26,859 nucleotides of DNA from Promethearchaeota archaeon (GTDB taxonomy: Archaea > Asgardarchaeota > Lokiarchaeia > Sigynarchaeales > SOKP01). Shown here piece after piece: positions 15,538 through 24,054 of the stretch (the stretch's first letter is position 1; every line of letters starts with the position of its first letter). The notes below the pieces were generated by a model. The model was given only the letters and a program-made list of their open reading frames with translations. It did not search any database and was not told where the DNA came from. Both the position numbers and the translations under genes were made by a program. Location of the stretch: the NCBI GenBank assembly GCA_014730295.1, contig WJIN01000257.1, forward strand, positions 1 to 26,859. The letters run 5' to 3'.

Positions 15538-16293
15538 ATGTGTCGAATGCTTATTTTTTACTCTCTTCAACCAAATAGTATTCCAATCACTATACTAAAA
15601 AAATTCATAAAAACATGCCATTGGGGATACCTTAACAAATATGATTTAATCGGTCATCATAATGCGGGTTGGGGATTTTCCTATCTACCCCAAAATTCCC
15701 AAAATCTGGTTATCAAAAGAACTTTATATCCCATTTACAACTCTCAATGGGAAGATCTGGGAAAGCTTAAAACGCGATTTCTTATAATTCATGCTCGAAA
15801 GACTCTTTTCGGTGAGAAAAAATTAGAGAATGTACATCCCATTAACATCGGTGATAAATATTGCATTACTCATAATGGTACGATTAAAATGGCGTCTTTC
15901 CCCGTTCTTGAAAATCCATCTCTTCAATATATCCAAGAAAATACTGATTTAGATACGAGGAGATATTTATGCACAATTTTAGATCATATGAAACAAGAGA
16001 AAACTCTTAAAAAAGCGATAGAGAGAACCTTAAACAAAATTCAGGTGAGTAGTGCTGCCAATGCATTTCTATTCAATGAAAATGAATGTCATATCATAAA
16101 ATATCAAAACGAGACCTATAATGGCCGGCATATTACTTTATTTATAGAAAAAACATCGGAAGGACTACTAATTAGTACAACTCCTTTAAGTTCCACTGCT
16201 TTAGAAATTCCGAACCATGTTTTATTATCTATTCCTAAAATACAGAGTAGGAAATTAAATGTTCAGCTACATAAACTCACTCTTTATAATTAA
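15538..16293 (+). CDS. class II glutamine amidotransferase (GATase_4/YafJ-like)
   Basis: This is a 251-residue N-terminal-nucleophile amidotransferase. After Met removal the Cys2 of MCRMLIFYS becomes the catalytic N-terminal cysteine. Further class II landmarks are IIHARKT (residues 83-89), H100-P and THNGTI (111-116), equivalent to the glutamine-binding HAR and HNG motifs; GHHNAGWGFSY (39-49) matches the N-H-D-G-W-G region of the YafJ-like subgroup. The domain fills the whole protein, so no fused synthetase or acceptor domain is present, and the ammonia acceptor is unknown. TATA-like boxes at about 15484 and 15511 precede it; the nearer gives a leaderless transcript. It stands 85 bp upstream of the aminotransferase gene on the same strand, so a link through amino-nitrogen metabolism is conceivable. 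Confidence 0.85.
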   Translation: MCRMLIFYSLQPNSIPITILKKFIKTCHWGYLNKYDLIGHHNAGWGFSYLPQNSQNLVIKRTLYPIYNSQWEDLGKLKTRFLIIHARKTLFGEKKLENVHPINIGDKYCITHNGTIKMASFPVLENPSLQYIQENTDLDTRRYLCTILDHMKQEKTLKKAIERTLNKIQVSSAANAFLFNENECHIIKYQNETYNGRHITLFIEKTSEGLLISTTPLSSTALEIPNHVLLSIPKIQSRKLNVQLHKLTLYN

Positions 16294-16378
16294 ATCGAAG
16301 TCTAATAATAATCTTATTTAGTTTTAGAATATTTTTCTAAACAATTAGTATTCTATTTAATTATTTTCGTGAATTGAA

Positions 16379-17563
16379 ATGGTTTCTAGGCGCTTGAAGG
16401 ATTTGGAATATGCCATTAGAGATATTGCTGTCGTGGCAAACGAGGTTCAAAAAACCGGTAAGAAAATTTATCATCTTAATATTGGGGATCCTGTTATATT
16501 CGATTTTAAAACACCTCAATATATCTCTCAAGCGTTAGCGGATGCTACATTCGCCGGTCAGAATTTTTATGTTGATTCTTTAGGAGTCCCAGAGTTGAGA
16601 AAGGAAGTATGTCGTTATGAAAAGTCAAAAAACTCTATTGAAATTACCCCAAATGATATATTGATTACCAGCGGTGTTACAGAAGGTATTTTTTTCCTTT
16701 TAGCAGGATTATTAGAAAATAATAATGAAATCCTTGTACCAGGTCCCACATATCCTATATACATAAATTACGCAAAATTTTTTGACGGAAATCCAATCGA
16801 ATATAAATTGAATGAAGAAAATGATTGGGAACCCGATATAGATGATTTAAGGAATAAAATAACTGAAAAAACCACTGCGATTCTCATCAGTTCTCCTAAT
16901 AACCCAACTGGTGTATTGTATGATACAAAAAAGATTAGTAAGATCATCGATTTAGCCGGAGAATATGATCTACCGATTATTTCTGATGAAATTTATGATC
17001 AGATCGTGTTTGAGAAGGAGTATACTTGTCCTGCAACTCTAAGTAAGGATGTGCCTATTATTGGACTAAATGGTTTTTCTAAGGCGCATCTAGCCACGGG
17101 TTGGCGATTAGGATATATGTATTTTAACGATCCTACGGGAAAATTGCAGCCTCTAAAGGAGGGTATAGAGAAGATGGCGAGAGCGAGACTCTGTGCGAAT
17201 TCCATAGCTCAATTTGCAGCAATAGAAGCGCTTAAAAACCCAGGACCTCATACCGGAAGTATGGTAGGAAAGTTAAGAGAAAGAAGAGACTATTCCTATA
17301 AACGCCTTCGACAGATAGAAGGTTTGGAGTGCCGGAATGCGGATGGGACTTTTTATTTGTTTCCTAAAATTCTTTTAGGAGAATTTCCAAAATGGAATAC
17401 AGATAAAGAGTTTGTAATTGAACTTTTAAAAGAGACGGGGATCTGTACGGTGTATGGTTCTGGTTTTGGGTCTTATGGAAAAGACCACTTCAGATTGACT
17501 TTCCTTCCAGAATTAGAAGTATTAGAAACGGTTTATAATCTTTTGGAAGATTTTATTCAATAA
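16379..17563 (+). CDS. PLP-dependent aminotransferase class I/II (alanine/aspartate type)
   Basis: This 394-residue fold-type I aminotransferase has the complete signature set: NIGDP (34-38), the tyrosine of FYVDSLGVPELR (63-74), PGPTYP (121-126), SPNNPTG (172-178), the PLP-phosphate and ring contact region SDEIYD (202-207), and the Schiff-base lysine K235 in GFSKAHLATGWRLGY. The C-terminal arginine in FRLTFLP binds the substrate carboxylate. Close relatives in archaea are annotated as alanine-glutamate (AlaT-like) or aspartate aminotransferases, and these cannot be told apart here. The ATG at 16379 places the RRLKDLEYAIRDI N-terminal arm as expected for the family. The next gene begins 35 nt downstream and may be co-transcribed. 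Confidence 0.9.
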   Translation: MVSRRLKDLEYAIRDIAVVANEVQKTGKKIYHLNIGDPVIFDFKTPQYISQALADATFAGQNFYVDSLGVPELRKEVCRYEKSKNSIEITPNDILITSGVTEGIFFLLAGLLENNNEILVPGPTYPIYINYAKFFDGNPIEYKLNEENDWEPDIDDLRNKITEKTTAILISSPNNPTGVLYDTKKISKIIDLAGEYDLPIISDEIYDQIVFEKEYTCPATLSKDVPIIGLNGFSKAHLATGWRLGYMYFNDPTGKLQPLKEGIEKMARARLCANSIAQFAAIEALKNPGPHTGSMVGKLRERRDYSYKRLRQIEGLECRNADGTFYLFPKILLGEFPKWNTDKEFVIELLKETGICTVYGSGFGSYGKDHFRLTFLPELEVLETVYNLLEDFIQ

Positions 17564-17598
17564 AGTATGTATTAACCTTTAAGAAACTAAATTTTAGA

Positions 17599-18480
17599 AT
17601 GAGAGATCGAAAACTAGAGCTTAAAATATTCATAATTATCATCTCATTATATATTCTCATCGTTATATGGGGGATTTTATTTGCAAATCGCCTGGAGACC
17701 TTATTTTATGATCCACCATTAACTCCAGAAGAATGGTGTCAAGAGCACCCTTGTTTGACTTTAAATATATTTGGAATTATTGTTACTTTAGCAGTACCCA
17801 CGTCTACTTTCTTTGTTTATCTTCTTAGTGTGGAAACAGCTATTGTTGGAATTTTCATAATAATTCGAAGCAATGAAAATAAATCACAATTATGGTGGGG
17901 AATTGCATTAATTTTATGGGGTTTAGGTACGCTATTTGCCGGTACGAGTTATCAAGCTTTCAGTTATGAACTAAAATGCGCAAACCGTACTTTTTGTATC
18001 TGGACAACATGGTTTGAAATTATGTATTTGATTTCGTCTGTTGGCAGTATCAATGCGATGGTTATTGCTCAGAAATATTCATGCCTTCCCGAAAAATACC
18101 ACCATATAGCAAACATTTATGCGATAGGAAATTTTTCGCTATATTCTATCATCACATTAATAGGTGCATATCTCCCAATCCGTTTTTTGATTTCCTTTGA
18201 ATTAATGATTCTTTTTTTAGCTCCAAACATTCTTATCTTTTTGATATTAAATAGTTGGAGATATGTGAGACACAAAAAGAGGATGGATAGAAACTTGATG
18301 GTTATTTGGTGTTCCTTAATCATTATTATTGGATTGTATTTTCTTTATTATTCATTAGGCATTACGGAATTTTTTTGGCAATTTGGATTCTGGTTTTCAG
18401 CAAATGATATTTTACATATAGGCTTAATAATCTGGATGGTCTCTATCTATTTCACTGTAAACACATTAATAGAAGATTAA
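17599..18480 (+). CDS. eight-helix integral membrane protein, unknown function
   Basis: The 293-residue protein has hydrophobic helices at about 9-29, 55-88 (long), 98-118, 137-158, 168-190, 196-218, 234-252 and 266-288. The basic N-terminus (MRDRKLELK) and the basic loop RYVRHKKRMDR (221-231) place both ends inside. In that topology the cysteines of WCQEHPC (47 and 52) and of CANRTFC (127 and 133) all lie in outer loops, where disulfides could form. Other noticeable residues are GTLFAGTSYQAFSYE (110-124) and the last-helix NDILHIG (269-275), whose polar residues inside the membrane hint at a binding or catalytic site. I do not recognise the family. The gene starts 35 nt after the aminotransferase stop and is probably in the same transcript. 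Confidence 0.75.
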   Translation: MRDRKLELKIFIIIISLYILIVIWGILFANRLETLFYDPPLTPEEWCQEHPCLTLNIFGIIVTLAVPTSTFFVYLLSVETAIVGIFIIIRSNENKSQLWWGIALILWGLGTLFAGTSYQAFSYELKCANRTFCIWTTWFEIMYLISSVGSINAMVIAQKYSCLPEKYHHIANIYAIGNFSLYSIITLIGAYLPIRFLISFELMILFLAPNILIFLILNSWRYVRHKKRMDRNLMVIWCSLIIIIGLYFLYYSLGITEFFWQFGFWFSANDILHIGLIIWMVSIYFTVNTLIED

Positions 18481-19131
18481 AATTTGATTATAATGATTTT
18501 CTCAGGTTATTAAAATGATACGATCTTCCTATAAACAAGAGTTGAATAAACTCACAAATTAAAAAAGCTTGTTTGAGATATTTAAAACCGAAATGAATTG
18601 TTTTTATCCTTAAATAATGATTAAATCTCTAAAATTTGTAAAAATTCTATCCAGAATCTTCGAAGATTAATAGATCTCCTGATATTCTTCTACTTTTTTA
18701 TTGTATTTTTCTCGATATGGAGCTTTCTCAAACTCTCTCAGCTGATCCCATATGCGACGATCAATTTTAAGAGGTTCTTCTTTGTTGCGAAACATTTCTA
18801 ATAACTCTTTTTTGTAATTTTTTTCGTTACTTCTTTAGTGGATAGTGTTAAATAAAATAATTAAGGAGCCCAATTTTTGAAAATATGATTTTTTTATCCG
18901 TCTTTACCTAATCACAAAAATTATGGGAATCGAACCTAAATGCCTATTTTGATGGATTTAATTCGGTGTTGAACAATATTCTGTATAAAGGAATTTCTAT
19001 AGAGATCTTTGAAAGTTTTTTATATATGAGAGTTCTTTGAAAATTCCTTCGAATTTTTTCGCTTTTCTTAATTGTTTTTAGGTCTTTTGGAATCTTTCAA
19101 AGTATGATATTATATGCTTTAGAATTTTTAG
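18481..19131. other. 651-bp region without a convincing gene
   Basis: This AT-rich DNA has many stops. It holds a short minus-strand frame (18667-18834), a small hairpin GAGTT-gaata-AACTC (18539-18553) and several CTTTGAAA/TTTCAAAG repeats (19005-19105). The N-terminal Rossmann part expected in front of the GH4 remnant at 19132 is not readable in any frame here. Confidence 0.5.
18667..18795 (-). CDS. short ORF or C-terminal gene remnant
   Basis: The frame encodes 42 residues from the ATG at 18795 and is open back to 18834, reading ELLEMFRNKEEPLKIDRRIW and then a basic-acidic amphipathic helix to EYQEIY. Composition is protein-like (a Trp, Pro at plausible turns) and unlike the surrounding non-coding DNA. 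No family is recognised. It may be the leftover C-terminus of a lost gene or a small protein. Confidence 0.25.
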   Translation of the reverse strand: MFRNKEEPLKIDRRIWDQLREFEKAPYREKYNKKVEEYQEIY

Positions 19132-20022
19132 TTATACTATAATGTTGAACTACCAGCACCTAAAGGAGCTGAATGTTTATCTCATGGCGTCCAAAGCACA
19201 GCGGACTTACTTCGAAAATGGGCAAAATTACAACTCGAAAATTTCAGTTTTTTTTGCGCTGGTATTAATCATATGGCATGGTTCCTTGAAGTTAGATATA
19301 GAGATCCACCAAATCCTGCCGGAATTTGGAAGGATGCATATCCATTATTTTATGAAACACTTGAAACAGAACCCACTAAAGGAGAAGCCGAAAAGATTCG
19401 AATTGATATGATGAAAGCCACAGGAGGGTATTTTATGACAGAATCATCTCGGCATTTGAGTGAATATGTCCCATATTACCGGTAATTGCCGAATTTTGAG
19501 GAAAAGTTCCAAGGAAAACTCACCGGAGTGATAGGATAAGCTGATGACTATTCAATGCAATTAATGCGTCAAGGGAGATTCGAAAGAAGATTAGAAAAAG
19601 AATTAAAACGACCGAAACTTACAGTTAAGAATAAACCATCGGATGAATATGGGGCCCAGATAATTAATGCTATGGAAGGAAATATTCCTTTTCGGTTTAA
19701 TGGAAATATTATGAATAGAGAAAAAAGCTTAATTACCAATCTTCCCATGGATTGTTGCGTTGAGGTGCCTATCTTTGCGGATAAGCACGGGTTCCACCCC
19801 CAAGGAGGGATTTCCCTACCAACTGTGTGCCAAGCATTATGTATATCAAATGTTATGGTTCAAAAAGCAGCGGTCGAAGGTGCTCTTGAGTGTAATAAGG
19901 AAAAAATCCATCAAGCGATATTACTAGATCCAAATAGCGCGAGTGTTTGTTCGACGACCGAGATTAATGAATTGGTAGAAGAAATGTTTGAAGCCCAAGC
20001 AAAGTGGAGTCCTCAATTCTAG
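19132..20022 (+). pseudogene. GH4 glycosidase remnant (alpha-galactosidase/glucuronidase-like)
   Basis: One reading frame runs from 19132 to the TAG at 20022 and is recognisably glycoside hydrolase family 4, the NAD- and metal-dependent glycosidases: CLSHGVQSTADLLRKW, then the catalytic-region CAGINHMAWFLE, then TESSRHLSEYVPYYR, then ITNLPMDCCVEVPIFAD and a normal C-terminus. The frame is broken only by TAA codons at 19483-19485 and 19537-19539. Both fall inside conserved-looking sequence (YYR-stop-LPNFEEKF and GVIG-stop-ADDYSMQLM). The N-terminal NAD-binding half (about 150 residues) is missing; upstream DNA is full of stops. The gene is therefore inactivated, though its decay looks recent. 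Full-length GH4 enzymes have about 430-480 residues; about 295 are readable here. Confidence 0.85.
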
Positions 20023-20127
20023 TAATATAAGAAACTCCTAATCTCTATTTGGTAACATCATTTTAATAGACAAAATGTTAAAAAAAATCAAATGAATAGA
20101 AAATCTATTCTTTTAAGCTTTCCAACT

Positions 20128-20135
20128 AAAAAAAA
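20128..20135 (-). terminator. oligo-T terminator after 2-isopropylmalate synthase
   Basis: Eight A on the plus strand give a T8 tract on the minus strand 10-20 nt past the stop of the synthase gene. Confidence 0.5.
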
Positions 20136-20145
20136 CAAAATTTAG

Positions 20146-21759
20146 TTATGCCGACTTTACTTTAACAATCTTGTTTAACCCCTTCAAAAGGGCTAAGACC
20201 GAGCTCATTACAATATCCTCATGAGTCGCGCTAGAACGGACAATATTATTGGTTTCCACATCCATAAGTTCGATGGAAACATGACCAAGAGCTTCTGTTC
20301 CGCCCGTGACCGCATCGATATTATAGTCAAGTAATTGGATTTTGTTCATCGGTTCGAAGCATTTTACTATCGCTTTAACGGACGCATCGACAGGACCAAC
20401 ACCAATGGAAGATGCCGTACGTGAAATAAAATCTCCATTATTTCTAATTCTTAGTCGAACAGTGGAAGTAGGAGTGACAGAACCTGTCAAAACTGTTAGC
20501 TCATCTAGAATGACGAACTGCTCTTCCTTAGGCAACTCCCCCATTACATCTTTCACGATGGCGAGGAAATCCTCTTCGCTGACTTCATGGCCCTTATCTC
20601 CGAAACTCTTCACATGTTCAAAAATGCTCTTAAATTGTTCTTCGGTTGTATATATCCCCAAGTCTTCCAACTTTGCCTTTAATGCGTGTCCTCCGGAGTG
20701 CTTACCCAATTTAATCGAACTCCGTACAATCTGCTCGACATCATCCGACCTTTTAATCCCTATTAATTCGGGGGTAATCGGTTCGTATGCACGGGCATTT
20801 TTGATCATGGCGTGGGCATGAATTCCCGATTCATGAGCAAAAGCATTTTGACCGATTAGGGGTTGAAGCCTCCCAATTTTTATTTTTCCACCGCAATAGC
20901 TTTCCACTAATTTCGCAGTAGGAAAAATCAGTCGTGTATTGATATTCATAGGAACTTGATAGAGCGCGTAAAGGGACATCGCAGTTTCCTCAAATGAAGC
21001 ATTTCCCGCGCGCTCTCCTAATCCCATGATAGTGGTTTGTGCTTCCGAAGCGCCATTCTCAAAACCCGCGATGGTGTTTGCCACAGCTAATCCAAAATCG
21101 TTATGACAATGGACTGCGATTCGGATATCTTTTGGAAGGGCTTCATAATTTTTTCTTATGATATATCCAAATGCGTGTGGACTGATAGTTCCAACTGTAT
21201 CTGGAATGTTTACCCGAGTTGCGCCATGGTCTACTGCGGTTTGGTTCGCTTCTATTAAGAAATCCAAATCGGATCGAGTTGCGTCTTCAGCCGAGAATAG
21301 AACTTGATTGTAATGATCTTTTGCATAAGAAACATTTTTCCGAATGCTCTCAATAACTTCATCTTTACTCATACATAATTTTTCTTTCATATGGAGATCG
21401 GACGTTGCAATAAATACATGTATACTGTCCATATCAGCCTCTATCACTTTATCGATGTCTAATTTTTTCATACGGGCTAATCCCATTACTTCAGAATCTA
21501 AACCTAATTGTGCAATATCTTTACAAGCCGTAAAATCTCCTTCAGAAATGACGGGAAACCCCGCTTCAATAATATCTATACCCAATTTATCAAGGGCTTG
21601 CGCTATTGAAAGCTTTTCTTCATGTGTAAAACTAATTCCCGGTGTCTGTTCCCCGTCCCGCAAGGTAGTATCAAAAAAATATGCCTTATCTGGAAGGTGG
21701 AGAGACTTCCGTAGCTTTCCCATCATCGTCGAAACACTTATTTCTTTTTTTTCTGTCAA
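20146..21759 (-). CDS. leuA: 2-isopropylmalate synthase
   Basis: The enzyme condenses acetyl-CoA with 2-oxoisovalerate, the first step of leucine synthesis. Of 537 residues, 25-300 form the DRE-TIM barrel: FDTTLRDGEQTPG (29-41), HCHNDFGLAVANT (217-229, metal-binding histidines) and GLGERAGN (246-253). After the linker subdomain, residues 390-535 are the LeuA dimer regulatory domain that binds leucine in the family. EAGFP (65-69) is the LeuA form; citramalate synthases typically have EAGSA there and homocitrate synthases a different sequence, so I prefer LeuA, but CimA activity cannot be excluded. The start is TTG at 21759, placed about 25-30 nt after a TATA box, so the mRNA is nearly leaderless. 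An internal ATGATG (residues 12-13) is the alternative. No other leucine genes are adjacent. Confidence 0.88.
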   Translation of the reverse strand: MTEKKEISVSTMMGKLRKSLHLPDKAYFFDTTLRDGEQTPGISFTHEEKLSIAQALDKLGIDIIEAGFPVISEGDFTACKDIAQLGLDSEVMGLARMKKLDIDKVIEADMDSIHVFIATSDLHMKEKLCMSKDEVIESIRKNVSYAKDHYNQVLFSAEDATRSDLDFLIEANQTAVDHGATRVNIPDTVGTISPHAFGYIIRKNYEALPKDIRIAVHCHNDFGLAVANTIAGFENGASEAQTTIMGLGERAGNASFEETAMSLYALYQVPMNINTRLIFPTAKLVESYCGGKIKIGRLQPLIGQNAFAHESGIHAHAMIKNARAYEPITPELIGIKRSDDVEQIVRSSIKLGKHSGGHALKAKLEDLGIYTTEEQFKSIFEHVKSFGDKGHEVSEEDFLAIVKDVMGELPKEEQFVILDELTVLTGSVTPTSTVRLRIRNNGDFISRTASSIGVGPVDASVKAIVKCFEPMNKIQLLDYNIDAVTGGTEALGHVSIELMDVETNNIVRSSATHEDIVMSSVLALLKGLNKIVKVKSA

Positions 21760-21780
21760 ACTAATTTACCTATTTGTGAT

Positions 21781-21794
21781 TATTTTATTTTATA
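21781..21794 (-). promoter_or_regulatory. TATA box of leuA
   Basis: The minus strand reads TATAAAATAAAATA. The predicted start near 21763 is only a few nt before the TTG at 21759, which supports that start. Apart from this promoter I see nothing in the 322 bp between 21760 and 22081. Confidence 0.45.
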
Positions 21795-22081
21795 CCCCCA
21801 TTATTCATAAGAGTTAAAGCCTCAGAGTCTTATAGAATAATTGAGGATTTTCTATAATAATAAAAGTAAGCTTAACAAACATAACAATAAACTTAAGGAT
21901 TCTAAATGCTCCAAATTAGAATAGAGAAAATCTTTCTTTGTTATATTTTGAAGCATTTTCATGATAAAATTCCTTTCCGTTTAGAGTATATCTATACCTA
22001 AAAATTCAGAATATCTTAAAAAATTTCCCGATTTTTTTTGAAGATATAAGAATCAATCAAGGGTATAAATACAATACGGAT

Positions 22082-22873
22082 TCATAGTTGAATAAGTTCA
22101 ATGTGAATGCCTTTTTTTTTGAGCTCTTCAATAAAATCAGTTGGTGCACCCTCATCAGTAATCAGAAAATCAATTTCATCAATCTTAAAAAAGGTGGTGA
22201 GTGAATGTTTACCAAATTTATTTGAATCAATAAGGACAATCACCTTTTTTGCTTTTTCACACATAATCCGTTTCACGTTCATATCTAAAGAGTTTGGATC
22301 CATTAATCCGTTATCTAAAGAGATTCCAAACGCACTTACAAAAGCAGTATCAACTTGATATTTTTGTATAAATTCCTCTGCATCAGGCCCTACAAAGGTG
22401 AAGGAGGGCTTTCTTAATATCCCACCAAAAGATATTACATTTAATTCCGGAATATAATTTGAAGCACGATTTAAGGTATATAACCCATTGGTCAATATTG
22501 TGATATTTTTGTATTTTTTTAAAAATGGAATCATTTCTAAAACTGTGGTCCCGCCATCCAAGAAGAGAATCTCATTATCATTCACATAATTATTTGCGGC
22601 ATAGCTGGCTATTGCTTCTTTTTCCTTTGAGGATGCCTTGCTTCGTAATTTAAATTCCTTCTCTTCTGGATTTAGTTTATCTAGCCGCATTGCACCTCCG
22701 TGAACTCTAGCGAGAAATCCTTTTTCCTCGAGAAGTTTTAAATCTTTCCAGATAGTAATTCTTGAGACATCAAACATAGTTGTCAGTTCTTCGATTGTGA
22801 CACTTCCTTGCTTTTTGACTAAGTTAGCGATTCTATTTCTTCTCTCTCTTGCCAACATAGATTCTAAAACCAC
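22082..22873 (-). CDS. DeoR-family transcriptional regulator
   Basis: The full frame is 263 residues from a GTG at 22873, but the ATG at 22858 (MLARERRNRIANLV) is the more likely start: it has GGTGG 11 nt upstream and matches the usual DeoR opening. The N-terminal helix-turn-helix covers SVTIEELTTMFDVSRITIWK, followed by DLKLLEEKGFLARVHGGA. The C-terminal DeoRC sugar-phosphate sensor has LDGGTTVLEM, a TNG turn, FGGILRKPSFTFVGPDAEEF and VLIDSNKFGK, all family hallmarks. These regulators usually repress sugar or polyol catabolic genes until a phosphorylated intermediate binds. The glycyl radical enzyme operon is the closest candidate target, 268 bp upstream on the same strand. A palindrome in that gap may be an operator. 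Confidence 0.92.
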   Translation of the reverse strand: MVLESMLARERRNRIANLVKKQGSVTIEELTTMFDVSRITIWKDLKLLEEKGFLARVHGGAMRLDKLNPEEKEFKLRSKASSKEKEAIASYAANNYVNDNEILFLDGGTTVLEMIPFLKKYKNITILTNGLYTLNRASNYIPELNVISFGGILRKPSFTFVGPDAEEFIQKYQVDTAFVSAFGISLDNGLMDPNSLDMNVKRIMCEKAKKVIVLIDSNKFGKHSLTTFFKIDEIDFLITDEGAPTDFIEELKKKGIHIELIQL

Positions 22874-22925
22874 CTTTTCTTTAGAAATTATAATATTTTC
22901 TGATTTTACCCGAATTTTTTAACAT

Positions 22926-22950
22926 ACCAAATTTTTGGTTAATATTGGTT
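22926..22950. promoter_or_regulatory. candidate DeoR operator: ACCAAA-TT-TTTGGT plus half-site
   Basis: A perfect 14-bp palindrome (22926-22939) is followed by a further TTGGTT (22945-22950). It lies just upstream of the TATA-like region of the DeoR gene (about 22888-22897). More ACCAA half-sites occur at about 23074-23083. The placement suits autoregulation; assignment to this regulator is an inference. Confidence 0.4.
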
Positions 22951-23120
22951 ACACGTATCTTTTTTTAGCACTTAGATATTCGCTTTTTTACAGAAAATTA
23001 TTCAATTCCTATCTAATCATTATTTCACATCAATTTTAATATTTCCTAAAAAGACAAAGATTTGCTCTCTTCACACCAACCAAACTAGATTTATTTTAAT
23101 ATTTTTTATATTTTCTTTTC

Positions 23121-23148
23121 ATAAAACAAACTCGAATTTTATTATTCG
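23121..23148 (-). terminator. hairpin and T-rich tract after the activase gene
   Basis: On the minus strand CGAAT-6nt-ATTCG (23133-23148) overlaps the stop codon and is followed by TTTGTTTTAT, a plausible end for the glycyl radical enzyme operon. Confidence 0.35.
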
Positions 23149-24050
23149 TTCACGACGACCTCAAATGATTGGCTTTTCAGCAGTTTCACGATCGTTTCTA
23201 TCTCATCCTCTCTTAATTCACCCATATCCCGATATTCATCCGCCTTCCCAATTTTTTCATATTTCGTCTTAGCCATACGATTATAGGGCATCAAATGAAC
23301 TAGACCAGTAAAACCGATACCTTTCAAAAAGTCAATTATTCCTTGAATCGTCTTTTGATCGGTATTGACATCGGGGATTAAGGGAATTCGACATATAATT
23401 CTCTCTGGACCCACCAGTTTATATATTTGATGAAAGTTATATAAAATATTCTCATTACTTACTCCGGTATAATATTCGTGTAATTCGGGATCTATGTGCT
23501 TAATATCGAATAAGAATAGATCAACAACAGAAACAAATTTTTCCACCATTTCTGGATTAAAACATCCACACGTTTCGATGGCAGTATGAATTCCCTTCTT
23601 TTTTATATTCTTAAGTAAATTAATAAGAAATTCAGTTTGCATTGTAGGCTCTCCCCCTGAAACGGTTATCCCTCCACCTGAGTTATCATAAAAAGGCTTA
23701 TCTCGGATAACAATCTCAATTATGTCTTTAATACTCTTTTCTTCCCCAATAATTTGCACTACATTTTCAGGGCAGATTTCAACACATTTTCCACATTTTT
23801 TACATATCTTCTTTTCTCTAATTATTCGATCATCTGAAAGAGTTATTGCATTTTCAGGGCAGATTTTAACACATTTTCCACATAATACACATTTTTCTTG
23901 AAAATAAGCCATTTGAGGCTCTAATTGTTGCGATTCTGGATTTTGACACCAAAAACAACTAAGAGGACAGCCTTTCAAGAAAATTAATGTTCGAATGCCT
24001 GGACCATCATATATGGCATATTGCTGGATATCAAAAATAATTCCTTTCAT
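23142..24050 (-). CDS. glycyl radical enzyme activase (radical SAM)
   Basis: Counting from the ATG at 24050 the protein has 302 residues. GIIFDIQQYAIYDGPGIRT leads into the radical-SAM cluster C28-x3-C32-x2-C35 (CPLSCFWC). It is followed by two ferredoxin-type 4Fe-4S motifs (CVLCGKCVKICP and CKKCGKCVEICP), the insertion typical of activases for the non-PFL glycyl radical enzymes, and by SGGEPTMQ, the SAM-binding GGE region. The enzyme abstracts a hydrogen from the glycine of its partner to install the radical. The frame extends 23 codons further upstream, but that stretch overlaps the partner gene in another frame and lacks family features. The ATG at 24050 lies four nt after the partner's stop, so translation is probably coupled. 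All cluster ligands are present. Confidence 0.93.
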   Translation of the reverse strand: MKGIIFDIQQYAIYDGPGIRTLIFLKGCPLSCFWCQNPESQQLEPQMAYFQEKCVLCGKCVKICPENAITLSDDRIIREKKICKKCGKCVEICPENVVQIIGEEKSIKDIIEIVIRDKPFYDNSGGGITVSGGEPTMQTEFLINLLKNIKKKGIHTAIETCGCFNPEMVEKFVSVVDLFLFDIKHIDPELHEYYTGVSNENILYNFHQIYKLVGPERIICRIPLIPDVNTDQKTIQGIIDFLKGIGFTGLVHLMPYNRMAKTKYEKIGKADEYRDMGELREDEIETIVKLLKSQSFEVVVNE

Positions 24051-24054
24051 ATTT

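Noticed and set aside
18925..18936. Minus-strand GGTTCGATTCCC resembling a tRNA T-arm
   Set aside because: The flanking bases do not form a T-stem, an acceptor stem or any anticodon arm, so it is not a tRNA and too weak to call a tRNA fragment or attachment site.
19142..19411. 89-codon frame at the start of the GH4 remnant
   Set aside because: The frame offset by one encodes clear GH4 sequence over the same bases, so this is a shadow.
20342..20821. 159-codon plus-strand frame opposite leuA
   Set aside because: It is antisense to the conserved synthase, Ser/Thr/Pro-rich as reverse-strand shadows are, with no domain.
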